Shown piece after piece: positions 24,573 to 33,054 of a stretch of 64,000 bases of DNA. Source of the DNA: Corynebacterium sp. HMSC036D02 (lineage in GTDB: Bacteria > Actinomycetota > Actinomycetes > Mycobacteriales > Mycobacteriaceae); the NCBI RefSeq assembly GCF_001836165.1, contig NZ_KV827648.1, forward strand, positions 124,001 through 188,000, written 5' to 3'. Positions within the stretch are counted from its first letter, which is position 1. Each line of letters starts with the position of its first letter. Below the pieces are notes generated by a model. That model saw nothing but the letters and a program-made list of their open reading frames with translations, did not search any database and was not told the DNA's origin. A program made the position numbers and the translations under genes.

Positions 24573-25994
24573 ATGGATACACTCGCGAGCATGACCGACC
24601 TGCAGCATGTCCACTCCGTCAATGAAGCGATTTCCCGCCTCAGTGAGCTCTATGACAGTTCCTGCGAGCTGGCACGTCACGCTCTCGCCTCGGGGGACCA
24701 CGACGCCTACCGCCACGTGGTCTACCCGAAGATCACCGTGGATATCCGCCAATGGACGCCCATCGACCGCTCCGAACCTTTCGGCTACGTGGACCAAGAG
24801 GGCCGCTACTCGGCAGTGATATCAAAACCATGGCTGATTCGTAGCTACCTCACGGAGCAGCTCACGCGGCTCACCAATAACTACCCCTGCGATATCTACG
24901 TCGGTCAATCGGATGAGCGCATCCCGCCGGAATATATCCGGGGGATTACAGAAATTCCCCAGGACCGCGGCGACATACCCCGGCCCACCCTCGATGCGGT
25001 TCATGACGGAATCGTTGACGGCGCGTGGAAGGCCTTCCATGGGAAAGAAAAGCCGCTCTTTCACTTTGGCCCGCAGCGCTTCGACATCGCCTGCGCTCGC
25101 ATCGAGCACTACACCGGCATCGAGGTGGACACCGTGCAGAAGTACATCCTGTTCACCAACTACGCCATGCACACCACCGAGTTCGTTAAGTTCGGCCTGC
25201 GCGAGCTGGCCCGGGAAGACTCGCGCTACACCGCGCTCGTGCTGCCCACGGGGGAGACCATCCACTCCAATGACGCGGTGCTTCTCGACGTCGACGAGCT
25301 CACCCTCACCTCCCGCTACCAGATGCCCCGCTTTGATCTCATCACCGCCGGCGGCGATGGCATCACCATGATCAATATCGGTGTAGGCCCCTCTAACGCC
25401 AAGACCATTACGGACTGCTTGGCGGTCCTGCGCCCGGAGGCCTGGATCATGATCGGACACTGCGCGGGGCTCGATGGCCGCATGCGCATCGGCGACCTCA
25501 TCCTGGGCAACGCCTACCAGCGCGAGGACCACATCCTCGACGGCACCGTCACCACCAGCAACCCGATTCCCGCCATTCCAGAAATCCAGCGCATGCTGGA
25601 GGCCGCCGTCGACGAGGTCTATGGGAAAGACAATTCACTCATGCGCACCGGCACGGTGCTCTCCACCGATGACCGCAACTGGGAGTGGCGAACCTCACGG
25701 GACTTGTGGGAATGGCTGCGCCACTCCACCGCAGTGGCCGTGGACATGGAATCCTGCACCCTCGCCGCCAACGGCTACCGCTACCGCATCCCGTACGGCA
25801 CGCTATTGTCGGTTTCTGATTTGCCCCTGCACGCCGTACCCAAACTTCCCGCCCAAGCGCAGGCCTTTTATTCGAATTCGAAGGAGGCCCACGTCATGTG
25901 CGCGGTGCGCGCGGTGGAAGCTTTGGCGGAGAATCCGGAGCGTCTGCGCACCCGCAAATTGCGGCGAACGGTGGCAGAGGTTCCGTTCCGCTGA
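24573..25994 (+). CDS. amn: AMP nucleosidase
   Basis: About 473 aa, cleaving AMP to adenine and ribose 5-phosphate. An N-terminal Amn-specific domain covers residues 1-180. The phosphorylase-like nucleosidase core follows with NIGVGPSNAKTITD, IGHCAGLD and the Glu of AVAVDMESCTLAANGYR. The start is uncertain: ATG 24573 or ATG 24591 (MTDLQHVH) both fit, while an ATG at 24531 would lie inside the hairpin leader. The next gene (a phosphoribosyltransferase) could salvage the base released. Confidence 0.9.
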   Translation: MDTLASMTDLQHVHSVNEAISRLSELYDSSCELARHALASGDHDAYRHVVYPKITVDIRQWTPIDRSEPFGYVDQEGRYSAVISKPWLIRSYLTEQLTRLTNNYPCDIYVGQSDERIPPEYIRGITEIPQDRGDIPRPTLDAVHDGIVDGAWKAFHGKEKPLFHFGPQRFDIACARIEHYTGIEVDTVQKYILFTNYAMHTTEFVKFGLRELAREDSRYTALVLPTGETIHSNDAVLLDVDELTLTSRYQMPRFDLITAGGDGITMINIGVGPSNAKTITDCLAVLRPEAWIMIGHCAGLDGRMRIGDLILGNAYQREDHILDGTVTTSNPIPAIPEIQRMLEAAVDEVYGKDNSLMRTGTVLSTDDRNWEWRTSRDLWEWLRHSTAVAVDMESCTLAANGYRYRIPYGTLLSVSDLPLHAVPKLPAQAQAFYSNSKEAHVMCAVRAVEALAENPERLRTRKLRRTVAEVPFR

Positions 25995-26047
25995 GGGAGA
26001 TGATTAGACTGAGGGAAATGCAAAATCTGGCGAAGGAGACCTAGACG

Positions 26048-26563
26048 ATGAGCACCCCGGATTGGTGGAACCCGGAACGCGAGAACCTGACGTGGGAGGT
26101 CTTCGGTGAGGCCAGCCGCTACCTTTCGCAACAAATCGTGGATTCGGGCTGGTTCCCAGACCTCATCGTGGGCGTTGCTCGCGGCGGGCTGATCCCTGCC
26201 GGCGCCATTGGCTACGCCATCGGCGTCAAAGAAATGGGCGCTATCAATGTGGAGTTTTACACCGATATCGGTGAGACCCTCCCGGAGCCGATTCTCCTTA
26301 ACCCGCAGCTGGATACGGATTCGCTGAAGGGCAAGAAGGTCCTCGTCGTTGATGACGTGGCGGATTCTGGCAAGACCCTCGACCTCGTGGTTAACCTGCT
26401 TGAGCAGACCGCATCCGAGGTCAAGTCCGCGGTGATCTATACGAAGCCGACCACCATCTTTGAGCCGGACTTCTCGTGGAAGAAGACCGACCAGTGGATC
26501 AACTTCGCGTGGTCCGTCCTGCCGGTCATCACCCGCGATGGCTCTTTCCAGGAAGGACATTAA
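26048..26563 (+). CDS. Purine phosphoribosyltransferase (Gpt-like)
   Basis: 171-aa type I phosphoribosyltransferase with the PRPP motif VLVVDDVADSGKTL, an upstream VGVARGGLIPAG loop and a C-terminal W/F-rich hood like xanthine-guanine phosphoribosyltransferases. The stop overlaps the SulP start (TAATG), so the two are coupled. Following amn, a role in purine salvage is likely. Confidence 0.85.
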   Translation: MSTPDWWNPERENLTWEVFGEASRYLSQQIVDSGWFPDLIVGVARGGLIPAGAIGYAIGVKEMGAINVEFYTDIGETLPEPILLNPQLDTDSLKGKKVLVVDDVADSGKTLDLVVNLLEQTASEVKSAVIYTKPTTIFEPDFSWKKTDQWINFAWSVLPVITRDGSFQEGH

Positions 26564-28011
26564 TGCCAGAAGCCTCCGCCGGTTCTTTCCGCGCGGCCTT
26601 CAGCTCGCCCGCCCGCTTCCGCAAGGAGGTGTTTGGCGGGCTTGCTGTTGCGCTGGCCCTCATCCCGGAAGTTTTAAGTTTCTCCATTCTCGCCGGGCTC
26701 GACCCTAAGGTGGGGCTCTTCGCCTCCGTCATTATGGCGATGTCCATCGCCATCACCGGTGGGCGCCCGGCCATGATTTCCGCTGCGGCGGGCTCGGTCG
26801 CCGTCGTCATCGCGCCGCTCGCTCACGAGCATGGCTTGCAGTACGTGCTGCTGACCATCTGGATGGCGGGAATTCTGCAAGTAGTGATGGCAATGCTGGG
26901 CGTCGCCAAGCTCATGCGTTTCATCCCCCGCAGCGTCATGCTGGGTTTTGTCAACGCGCTGGGCATCCTCATGTTCACCGCGCAGCTGGGCCATCTGTGG
27001 CAGGTGCCGTGGCTGGTCTATCCCCTTGTCGCGCTAGGTCTGGGAATCATGGTGGTGTGGCCGCGAATCACCACGGTGATCCCCGCGCCGCTCGTGGCGA
27101 TCGTGGTTGTCACCATGTTGACTGTGATTTTCGGCTGGCAGGTTCCCGACGTCGCGGATCAAGGCGAGCTGCCGACCTCCCTGCCCGGTTTCGTCATTCC
27201 AGACGTGCCGTTTAGCCGCGATACCTTCCTCCTCTGCCTTCCCTATGCACTGGGGGTGGCACTCGTCGGACTCATGGAATCCCTGCTCACCGCCAAGCTT
27301 GTCGACGACCTCACGGATACCCACTCCGATAAAACGCGCGAATCCGTAGGCCAGGGCATCGGCAACATGCTCGCCGCTGCCATCGGCGGCATGGGCGTGT
27401 GCGCGATGATTGGCCAGACCATGATCAACGTCAAGGAATCGCAGGCACGCACGCGCTTGTCGACGTTCCTCGCCGGCGTCTTCCTCCTTATCCTCATCCT
27501 CGTGTTGGGGGACACCGTAGGGAAAATCCCCATGGCTGCTCTCGTGGCGGTCATGTTCATGGTGTCCTTTCACACCGTGGATTGGCGCTCGGTGCGCACG
27601 ATTCACCGCATGCCTCTGAGCGAAACCCTCGTCATGCTGGTGACGGTGATTGGCACCTTGGCCACGAATAACCTGGCGGTCGGTGTGATCCTCGGTGTGC
27701 TCACTGCCTCGGTGGCCTTTGCACGCCGCGTCGCCCACCTCGTGTCGGTGGAGCTAGAGGGCAACGTTTATACCGTGCGCGGCCAGCTCTTCTTCGCCTC
27801 TTCGAACGATCTGGTCTATGCCTTCGACTACACCCTGCCGGTGGAGAAGGTCATCGTGGATTTCTCAGAGGCCGATATTTGGGATGCCTCAACCGTGGCG
27901 GTGCTTGAATCCGTGGAAAACAAGTACGCAAGCCGGGGAGTAGCGGTGGAATTCCGCGGCCTCGATGGTGTGAGCCTCGCGCGCTACCAGAGGATTTCTG
28001 GTTTGGGTTAG
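26563..28011 (+). CDS. SulP family anion transporter with STAS domain
   Basis: 482-aa membrane transporter. The conserved first SulP segment (GGLAVALALIPEVLSFS) is followed by about ten further hydrophobic segments and a C-terminal STAS domain (about residues 400-482) with IVDFSEADIWDASTVAVLESV. Substrate could be sulfate, bicarbonate or another anion. Start ATG 26563 overlaps the preceding stop; the stop TAG lies inside the DtxR-like box at 28008-28026. Confidence 0.9.
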   Translation: MPEASAGSFRAAFSSPARFRKEVFGGLAVALALIPEVLSFSILAGLDPKVGLFASVIMAMSIAITGGRPAMISAAAGSVAVVIAPLAHEHGLQYVLLTIWMAGILQVVMAMLGVAKLMRFIPRSVMLGFVNALGILMFTAQLGHLWQVPWLVYPLVALGLGIMVVWPRITTVIPAPLVAIVVVTMLTVIFGWQVPDVADQGELPTSLPGFVIPDVPFSRDTFLLCLPYALGVALVGLMESLLTAKLVDDLTDTHSDKTRESVGQGIGNMLAAAIGGMGVCAMIGQTMINVKESQARTRLSTFLAGVFLLILILVLGDTVGKIPMAALVAVMFMVSFHTVDWRSVRTIHRMPLSETLVMLVTVIGTLATNNLAVGVILGVLTASVAFARRVAHLVSVELEGNVYTVRGQLFFASSNDLVYAFDYTLPVEKVIVDFSEADIWDASTVAVLESVENKYASRGVAVEFRGLDGVSLARYQRISGLG

Positions 28012-28026
28012 GTAAACCTACCAGAA
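28008..28026. promoter_or_regulatory. DtxR-like iron box upstream of ferritin
   Basis: TTAGGTAAACCTACCAGAA matches 14 of 19 DtxR consensus positions and has the palindromic core TAGGT-AA-ACCTA. It lies about 105 bp before the ferritin start. In C. glutamicum DtxR binds upstream of ftn and acts positively, which fits this upstream position. Confidence 0.6.
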
Positions 28027-28129
28027 AAAGTGTTATGACGTGCGAGTTTGCTTAAGATCGCCTTGCTAGCGCGTCCTGAGTTTTCCTGTATTGTGGGTAA
28101 CACAAAAACGGATGAAAGGAAGCACCCTC

Positions 28130-28612
28130 ATGGATGAGAAGCTGCAAACCCTCCTCAACGAGCAGGTCAACAACGAGCACGGCGCGGCCCTGATTTATAC
28201 CCAGCTGGCATATGAGATGGACAATCTGTCCTTCCCGGGCATGCGCGATTGGTTCTTCAAGCAGGCAGAGGAAGAGCGCGAGCACGCGCAGAAGTTCGCC
28301 GAGCACCTGCTGGACCGCGGCTACCGCGTGGAGCTGGAGGATATCCAGGTTGGCTCCGTCAAGGCCGCTACGCCGCTGGATGCCTTCGAGGCATCCCTCG
28401 CGCATGAGCAGAAGGTCTCGGAGCAGATCCGAGAGATCGCCCGCACCGCAGATGCGGCTGGGGACCTGGATTCCCGTGGTCTCATCAACTGGTTCCTCGA
28501 GGAGCAGGTTGAGGAAGAGTCCTCCGTGTCTGAGATCATTGACCAGCTCAAGCTGGTGGGCAATGACGGTTCGGGCCTGTTGCGCGTCGATGGCTCGCTG
28601 GCGCAACGGTAA
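28130..28612 (+). CDS. ftn: Ferritin
   Basis: 160-aa non-haem ferritin storing iron as a 24-mer. The di-iron ligands are visible in LNEQVNNEHGAAL, QAEEEREHAQKF and NWFLEEQVEEE. The sequence MDEKLQTLLNEQ is a typical actinobacterial ferritin start; ATG 28130 has GAAAGGAAG 7 nt upstream. A DtxR-like box lies upstream and a strong terminator follows at 28635-28675. Confidence 0.95.
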   Translation: MDEKLQTLLNEQVNNEHGAALIYTQLAYEMDNLSFPGMRDWFFKQAEEEREHAQKFAEHLLDRGYRVELEDIQVGSVKAATPLDAFEASLAHEQKVSEQIREIARTADAAGDLDSRGLINWFLEEQVEEESSVSEIIDQLKLVGNDGSGLLRVDGSLAQR

Positions 28613-28634
28613 CGAAGCCATATAGTTTGCGTGG

Positions 28635-28675
28635 ATTCTCCCACGGCCCCCTGCGGTTGGTGGGAGAATTTTTTT
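28635..28675 (+). terminator. Intrinsic terminator after ferritin
   Basis: ATTCTCCCAC (28635-28644) pairs perfectly with GTGGGAGAAT (28660-28669), followed by T7. The T run ends at the ATG (28676) of the next gene. Confidence 0.9.
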
Positions 28676-29071
28676 ATGACTACAACGCGCCTCATGCTCA
28701 TCTGCGGTGCCCTTGCCGGGCTAGCGATTGCATTGGTCGGTGGCATGTGGCTGGCGGCAACGAACATGGCTCTGGGAACCTTTTTCTTCGCCCTCGCGGT
28801 GATGCTCGGCCCGTTTGCCGGGCTTGCCCTCTTATTGTGCGCCGCCGCGGCGGCGACGGCGCTGAGCCGCTCCCTGTTTAGCGTCGGCGGCTTGTTCCTA
28901 GTGGGGGCAACCTCGACGCTGTGGGCGCATGGCACACTATCGCTTCCGCTCTTCGTAGCGGGCACGCTGACTGGCGCTCTTGCGGTCTGGCTACACTGGG
29001 CGCATGGCCACTTTGCTCTTCGACCTCTACGGCGTGCTCATGCGGTCAGCTACGCCCGCCGGGAACGCTGA
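28676..29071 (+). CDS. Small membrane protein of unknown function
   Basis: 131 aa with four hydrophobic segments (about residues 7-27, 33-60, 64-80 and 84-105) and an Arg-rich tail. The start ATG follows the ferritin terminator directly, leaving no space for a ribosome site, so the message would be leaderless or the start is later. Its last 68 bp overlap the HAD gene in another frame. Function unknown. Confidence 0.5.
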   Translation: MTTTRLMLICGALAGLAIALVGGMWLAATNMALGTFFFALAVMLGPFAGLALLLCAAAAATALSRSLFSVGGLFLVGATSTLWAHGTLSLPLFVAGTLTGALAVWLHWAHGHFALRPLRRAHAVSYARRER

Positions 29072-29582
29072 GCTGGAGGATTACCTCCGTCCCGACAATG
29101 TAGAGCACTTTTGGTCTCTTTATGAGGAGTTTCGCCCTGCATATGACGCTGGGCACCTGAGCGATGCGCAATATTGGGGCCGCATTCGCGCGCTGGCCGG
29201 TCTTGCTCCTTTTGATGTCAGCCACGCTATCGAATTGGACACCGAGCATTTGCTGGTAGCCGACGAAGAAATGGTTCGTGCGGTCCTAGGGTTTATTGGC
29301 CAAGGCCATAGTGTTGGCATCCTGGCGAATGTGCCAGCGGCATTGGGAACCAGGATCCGCCAGACGCAGCCCTGGCTGGAAGAATGCGCCGCCGTGACGC
29401 TGAGCTGCGATATCGGGGTGGCCAAGCCGGATCCGGAAGCCTACCTCGTGGCCGTGGATGCCCTCGGGGCCCAGGCCAAGGACACGCACTTCTTCGATGA
29501 TCGGCCGGACTTCGTCACCGCCGCCCAGCGTCTCGGGCTCAAGGCTCACCTTTTTACGGGAATCGACTCGGTTTACTTTTAG
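29004..29582 (+). CDS. HAD superfamily hydrolase
   Basis: 192-aa phosphatase-like protein. Motif I is LLFDLYGVL; the second Asp of the usual DxD is replaced by Tyr-Gly-Val in this subgroup. Motif III is around VAKPDPEAY and motif IV is HFFDDRPDFVTAA. ATG 29004 fits the family start. The substrate is unknown. It is convergent with the ROK regulator. Confidence 0.82.
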   Translation: MATLLFDLYGVLMRSATPAGNAELEDYLRPDNVEHFWSLYEEFRPAYDAGHLSDAQYWGRIRALAGLAPFDVSHAIELDTEHLLVADEEMVRAVLGFIGQGHSVGILANVPAALGTRIRQTQPWLEECAAVTLSCDIGVAKPDPEAYLVAVDALGAQAKDTHFFDDRPDFVTAAQRLGLKAHLFTGIDSVYF

Positions 29583-30655
29583 GCAGCTTTCGCCTCGCGG
29601 CCGAGCTCCAGCGGAACTCGCAGCAGCGGATCGAGCGCCACGGCGCGGGTGCAGGCGCGAACAATCTCGGTGTGCGAGGGAATCATGCGCAGCTCCACTG
29701 GGTGCTCAGTGGCTTGGCGCACGGCGGAAGCAAAGAGCTTCGGAGCCGCCGGATCATCCGAGAAAGCGCCGCCGGCCACCACGAGGGTATCGGGCTTATG
29801 CTGCGTCAAAAGTTCAGCAGCGGTGGCCCCGAGGGAGCGCGCGCGGTCGTCGAGAAGCGCCCGCGTTTCTTCATCAGCATGCGCGACCACGTCTGGGAAT
29901 GAGTCTCCGCCAGTTGCCGAAAGCACTGCCTGCGTGGCTAGGGCATCGGCTTCGTCGAGTTCGAGCTGCACAATTTCATCGCCGACTGTGAGCGCAGCAC
30001 CAACGGAGTCATCCGCGTAGAGCACCATGACGGGTTTCTCCGCGCCCAGCTCCGCGGACTGCGTCTCGGATCCCAGGATGGCGGGGATGACGGAGGATAC
30101 GACAACCGGAACGCCGAACTGGTACTCCAGACGGCTAGCAATATCCATCTCGTCCCAGCCCAGGTTGTGGGCGGTAATGCGTCCAGCTTCGTTCACGCTG
30201 CCGGAGGTGGTCACGCCGACTGAAACCAAACGTCGATCCAGGCCGGTCATCAGGCGGTTGACACCAGCGATGATGTGCTCGATGACATCACTTGCACTCA
30301 AGCGTGACACCGGGGTAGCCACGTCTTCCTCGCGCAGGGTGCGCCCCTTGGTGTCGAAGAAGGCGATGTGGGTGAAGGCGGTACCGACCGCGATGCCGGC
30401 CAGCATCCAATCATTATCCGCTACTTCCAGGGGCACGGTGGGGCGCCCGCGGCCGCGGGACTGCGTCAAATCCGTGCGCTCGCGAATCAGTCCAGCGCCC
30501 AGCAGCGCAGCAGTGGCGCGGGTAATCGTCGGCTGGGAGAGTCCCGTGGCTTCGACAAGTTCACTGCGGGTAACAACGGGGTTGAGTCGAATGATGTGGA
30601 GGCACTTCGCCGCCGGGGTGCGGGGGCGAGTGAACACGGGACCAGATTTAATCAT
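29579..30655 (-). CDS. ROK family transcriptional regulator
   Basis: 358-aa repressor-like protein. A winged helix-turn-helix occupies residues 15-75 (TRSELVEATGLSQPTITRAT). The ROK fold follows, but it lacks the ATP-binding DxGxT motif and the zinc Cys cluster of sugar kinases, so it is a regulator without kinase function. The ligand is probably a sugar or sugar phosphate. It is divergent from the LOG gene; paired palindromes lie between them. Confidence 0.85.
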   Translation of the reverse strand: MIKSGPVFTRPRTPAAKCLHIIRLNPVVTRSELVEATGLSQPTITRATAALLGAGLIRERTDLTQSRGRGRPTVPLEVADNDWMLAGIAVGTAFTHIAFFDTKGRTLREEDVATPVSRLSASDVIEHIIAGVNRLMTGLDRRLVSVGVTTSGSVNEAGRITAHNLGWDEMDIASRLEYQFGVPVVVSSVIPAILGSETQSAELGAEKPVMVLYADDSVGAALTVGDEIVQLELDEADALATQAVLSATGGDSFPDVVAHADEETRALLDDRARSLGATAAELLTQHKPDTLVVAGGAFSDDPAAPKLFASAVRQATEHPVELRMIPSHTEIVRACTRAVALDPLLRVPLELGREAKAA

Positions 30656-30674
30656 GGCGCAAGTATAAATTCAC

Positions 30675-30722
30675 CAGACCGCATTGTCTAATAGAAATTG
30701 GGATTCAGTAGACATCATAGTC
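30675..30722. promoter_or_regulatory. Two AGAC-N6-GTCT palindromes between the ROK and LOG genes
   Basis: AGACCGCATTGTCT (30675-30688) and AGACATCATAGTCT (30709-30722) share the same arms and 6-bp spacing and begin 34 bp apart. They fill the 97-bp gap between two divergent starts, a likely operator pair for the ROK repressor. Confidence 0.6.
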
Positions 30723-30752
30723 TAGAAATGTGCCTGCGTTAGAGTAGTATTC

Positions 30753-31322
30753 ATGGATTCTGTTGCTGTGTACTGCGGCTCCGCCGCTGGAAACTCTGAA
30801 GCCTATGGCCAAGCCGCGCACCATTTGGGGGAGGAGCTCGCGCGCCGAAACCTCACCCTGGTCTATGGCGGTGGTGACGTAGGCCTGATGGGTATCGTTG
30901 CGGACTCCTGCCTTGCCGCCGGCGGAACCGTCATTGGAGTAATCCCGCGCCAGCTCGTCGATTACGAGCTTTCCCACCAGCGGGTAACCCAGCTCGAGGT
31001 GGTCGACACCATGGCCCAGCGCAAGACGCGCATGGAGGAACTCGCGGATGCCTTCGTGTGCCTGCCGGGTGGCGTGGGAACCCTGGAGGAGCTCACCGAG
31101 GTGCTCACCCTGCAGCAATTAGGCAACCTCGACGGCCCGGTGGGTCTGGTAGACGTCAACGGTTTCTGGCAGCCTTTCGTGCAGATGTACTCCGCAATGG
31201 TGCAGGAAGGCTTTGTTCAGAAGCGCTTCCTCGATGCTCTCGTGGTCAACCCTTCCCCGGCCGGGGTACTCGATGGATTCTCGTCGTGGACAAGCCCGGG
31301 AAGTAAGTGGAGCAACAATTAG
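30753..31322 (+). CDS. LOG family (TIGR00730) Rossmann-fold nucleotide hydrolase
   Basis: 189-aa protein with the LOG motifs GGGDVGLMG and PGGVGTLEEL. Family members (LONELY GUY) remove ribose 5-phosphate from nucleoside monophosphates, including cytokinin ribotides. The start MDSVAVYCGS is typical. Confidence 0.87.
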   Translation: MDSVAVYCGSAAGNSEAYGQAAHHLGEELARRNLTLVYGGGDVGLMGIVADSCLAAGGTVIGVIPRQLVDYELSHQRVTQLEVVDTMAQRKTRMEELADAFVCLPGGVGTLEELTEVLTLQQLGNLDGPVGLVDVNGFWQPFVQMYSAMVQEGFVQKRFLDALVVNPSPAGVLDGFSSWTSPGSKWSNN

Positions 31323-31392
31323 CTAACAACCTGGTAAATAAGGCGGCGCTGGGTTGGCCCAAACCCCTGGATCTTCGTTAGACTTCGCCCTT

Positions 31393-33054
31393 ATGAGTTT
31401 TGACCAGAACGCAGAGCGCCAGCCTTCGCTGCTGGACGCGTCGTGCGATAACTTCGTCCACGACCTCGCGCAGCTCACGCCCACCGATGCCACCGCGTGG
31501 GGAATTCCCGGCTTCGACGGTGAGTTGGAAGATTTCTCCCCGGAGTACTACTCCTCAGTGGCGGATCGCACTCGTGAGATGATGGCGGATCTCGATGCCC
31601 TCGATGACACCACCGACGAGTCTGATGATGACGATGACTTCGATGAAGTTGACTACGTCACCGCCGCCGTCTTGCGCGACCGTCTCTGCCTGGATCTTGA
31701 CCTGCACCATGCCGGTGAGGACATCCGCTGCCTTAACAACATTGCCTCCCCGGTGCAGACTATCCGCGACACCCTCATGCTCATGCCGAAGGACACCCCG
31801 GAGCAGCTTGATGCACTGCGTTCGCGCCTGTCGAAGGTAGCAACCTCGCTCAACGGCTACAAGGAGTCCCTTACCGAGGCGGCCTCGCGTGGCATGGTGG
31901 CGCCGCAGCGCCAGATCTCCGATGTCTTCGTGCAATGCGAGCGGCTTGCCGACGCCGGCTCCATGCTCGAGGACCTTGGCGTTGAGGGCCCAGAGGTGGA
32001 CGCGGCCAAGGAAGCCTTCGGCGAATTCGCCGATTGGCTCTCTAACGAGCTCCAGCCGCAGGCTCCATCGCAGGATGCGGTGGGCCGCGAGCGCTACGAG
32101 CGCTTCTCCAGGCTCTTCGTCGGCGATGTTGTGGACCTCGATGAGGCCTATGAGTGGGGCATGGACCAAGTGCGCTCCATCAAGGCGGAACAAGAAAAAA
32201 TCGCCCACGAGCTCTATGGCTCCGACGCCACCGTGCGCGCGGCCATGCGCAAGCTCAACGAGGAAGAGCGCTACCAGCTGCACGGCACCGACGCGTTAGT
32301 GGAGTGGATGCAGTCCACCGCGGACCGCGTGATCAAGGACCTTGACGGCAACGCCTTCGACATCCCGGAGGCCGTTAAAGAAATCGAGTGTTGCATCGAC
32401 CCGGCAGGCACCGGCGGCATCTTCTACACCTCGCCGTCTGATGACTTCTCCCGCCCCGGCCGCATGTGGTGGTCCGTACCCGCTGGTCAGGAGCTTTTCC
32501 ACACCTGGCAGGAACTAACCACCGTCCACCATGAGGGCGCGCCGGGCCACCATCTGCAGATTGGCGCCGCGCTGACCCAGCCGGATCTCAACCTATGGCG
32601 CCGTGCGGTGACGTGGAACTCTGGCCACGGTGAGGGCTGGGCGCTCTATGCAGAAGCCCTCATGGCGGAGCTGGGATACATGGATGATCCGGGCTTCCGC
32701 ATGGGGCTTCTCGACGCCCAACGCTTCCGCGCCGCCCGCGTCGTGGTCGACATCGGACTTCACCTGGGTAAAGCCCTTCCGGATTGCACCGCGTCCGGCG
32801 TCTGGGACAAGTCCCACGTCAAGACCTTCATGCGTGAAAACACCGCGATGGATGACGCCAACCTCTCCTTCGAGGTCACCCGCTACCTGGGTTGGCCGGG
32901 CCAGGCGCCGTCTTATGCCCTGGGCCAGCGCCTGTGGCAGCAGACCCGCGACGCCGCAGTTGAACAAGGGATGGACGTACGTGACTTCCACTCCCAGGCG
33001 TTGGCCCTAGGCTCGGTGCCGATGTCGATTCTGCGCGAGACCATCCTGGACTAG
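31393..33054 (+). CDS. DUF885 family putative zinc peptidase
   Basis: 553-aa cytoplasmic protein with the metal-binding motif HHEGAPGHH near residue 381 and the downstream HGEGWALYAEALM segment typical of DUF885, a group related to M32-type carboxypeptidases. An acidic low-complexity patch (residues 75-92, DDTTDESDDDDDFDE) lies in the N-terminal part. ATG 31393 is taken rather than the frame opening at 31354. Confidence 0.86.
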   Translation: MSFDQNAERQPSLLDASCDNFVHDLAQLTPTDATAWGIPGFDGELEDFSPEYYSSVADRTREMMADLDALDDTTDESDDDDDFDEVDYVTAAVLRDRLCLDLDLHHAGEDIRCLNNIASPVQTIRDTLMLMPKDTPEQLDALRSRLSKVATSLNGYKESLTEAASRGMVAPQRQISDVFVQCERLADAGSMLEDLGVEGPEVDAAKEAFGEFADWLSNELQPQAPSQDAVGRERYERFSRLFVGDVVDLDEAYEWGMDQVRSIKAEQEKIAHELYGSDATVRAAMRKLNEEERYQLHGTDALVEWMQSTADRVIKDLDGNAFDIPEAVKEIECCIDPAGTGGIFYTSPSDDFSRPGRMWWSVPAGQELFHTWQELTTVHHEGAPGHHLQIGAALTQPDLNLWRRAVTWNSGHGEGWALYAEALMAELGYMDDPGFRMGLLDAQRFRAARVVVDIGLHLGKALPDCTASGVWDKSHVKTFMRENTAMDDANLSFEVTRYLGWPGQAPSYALGQRLWQQTRDAAVEQGMDVRDFHSQALALGSVPMSILRETILD

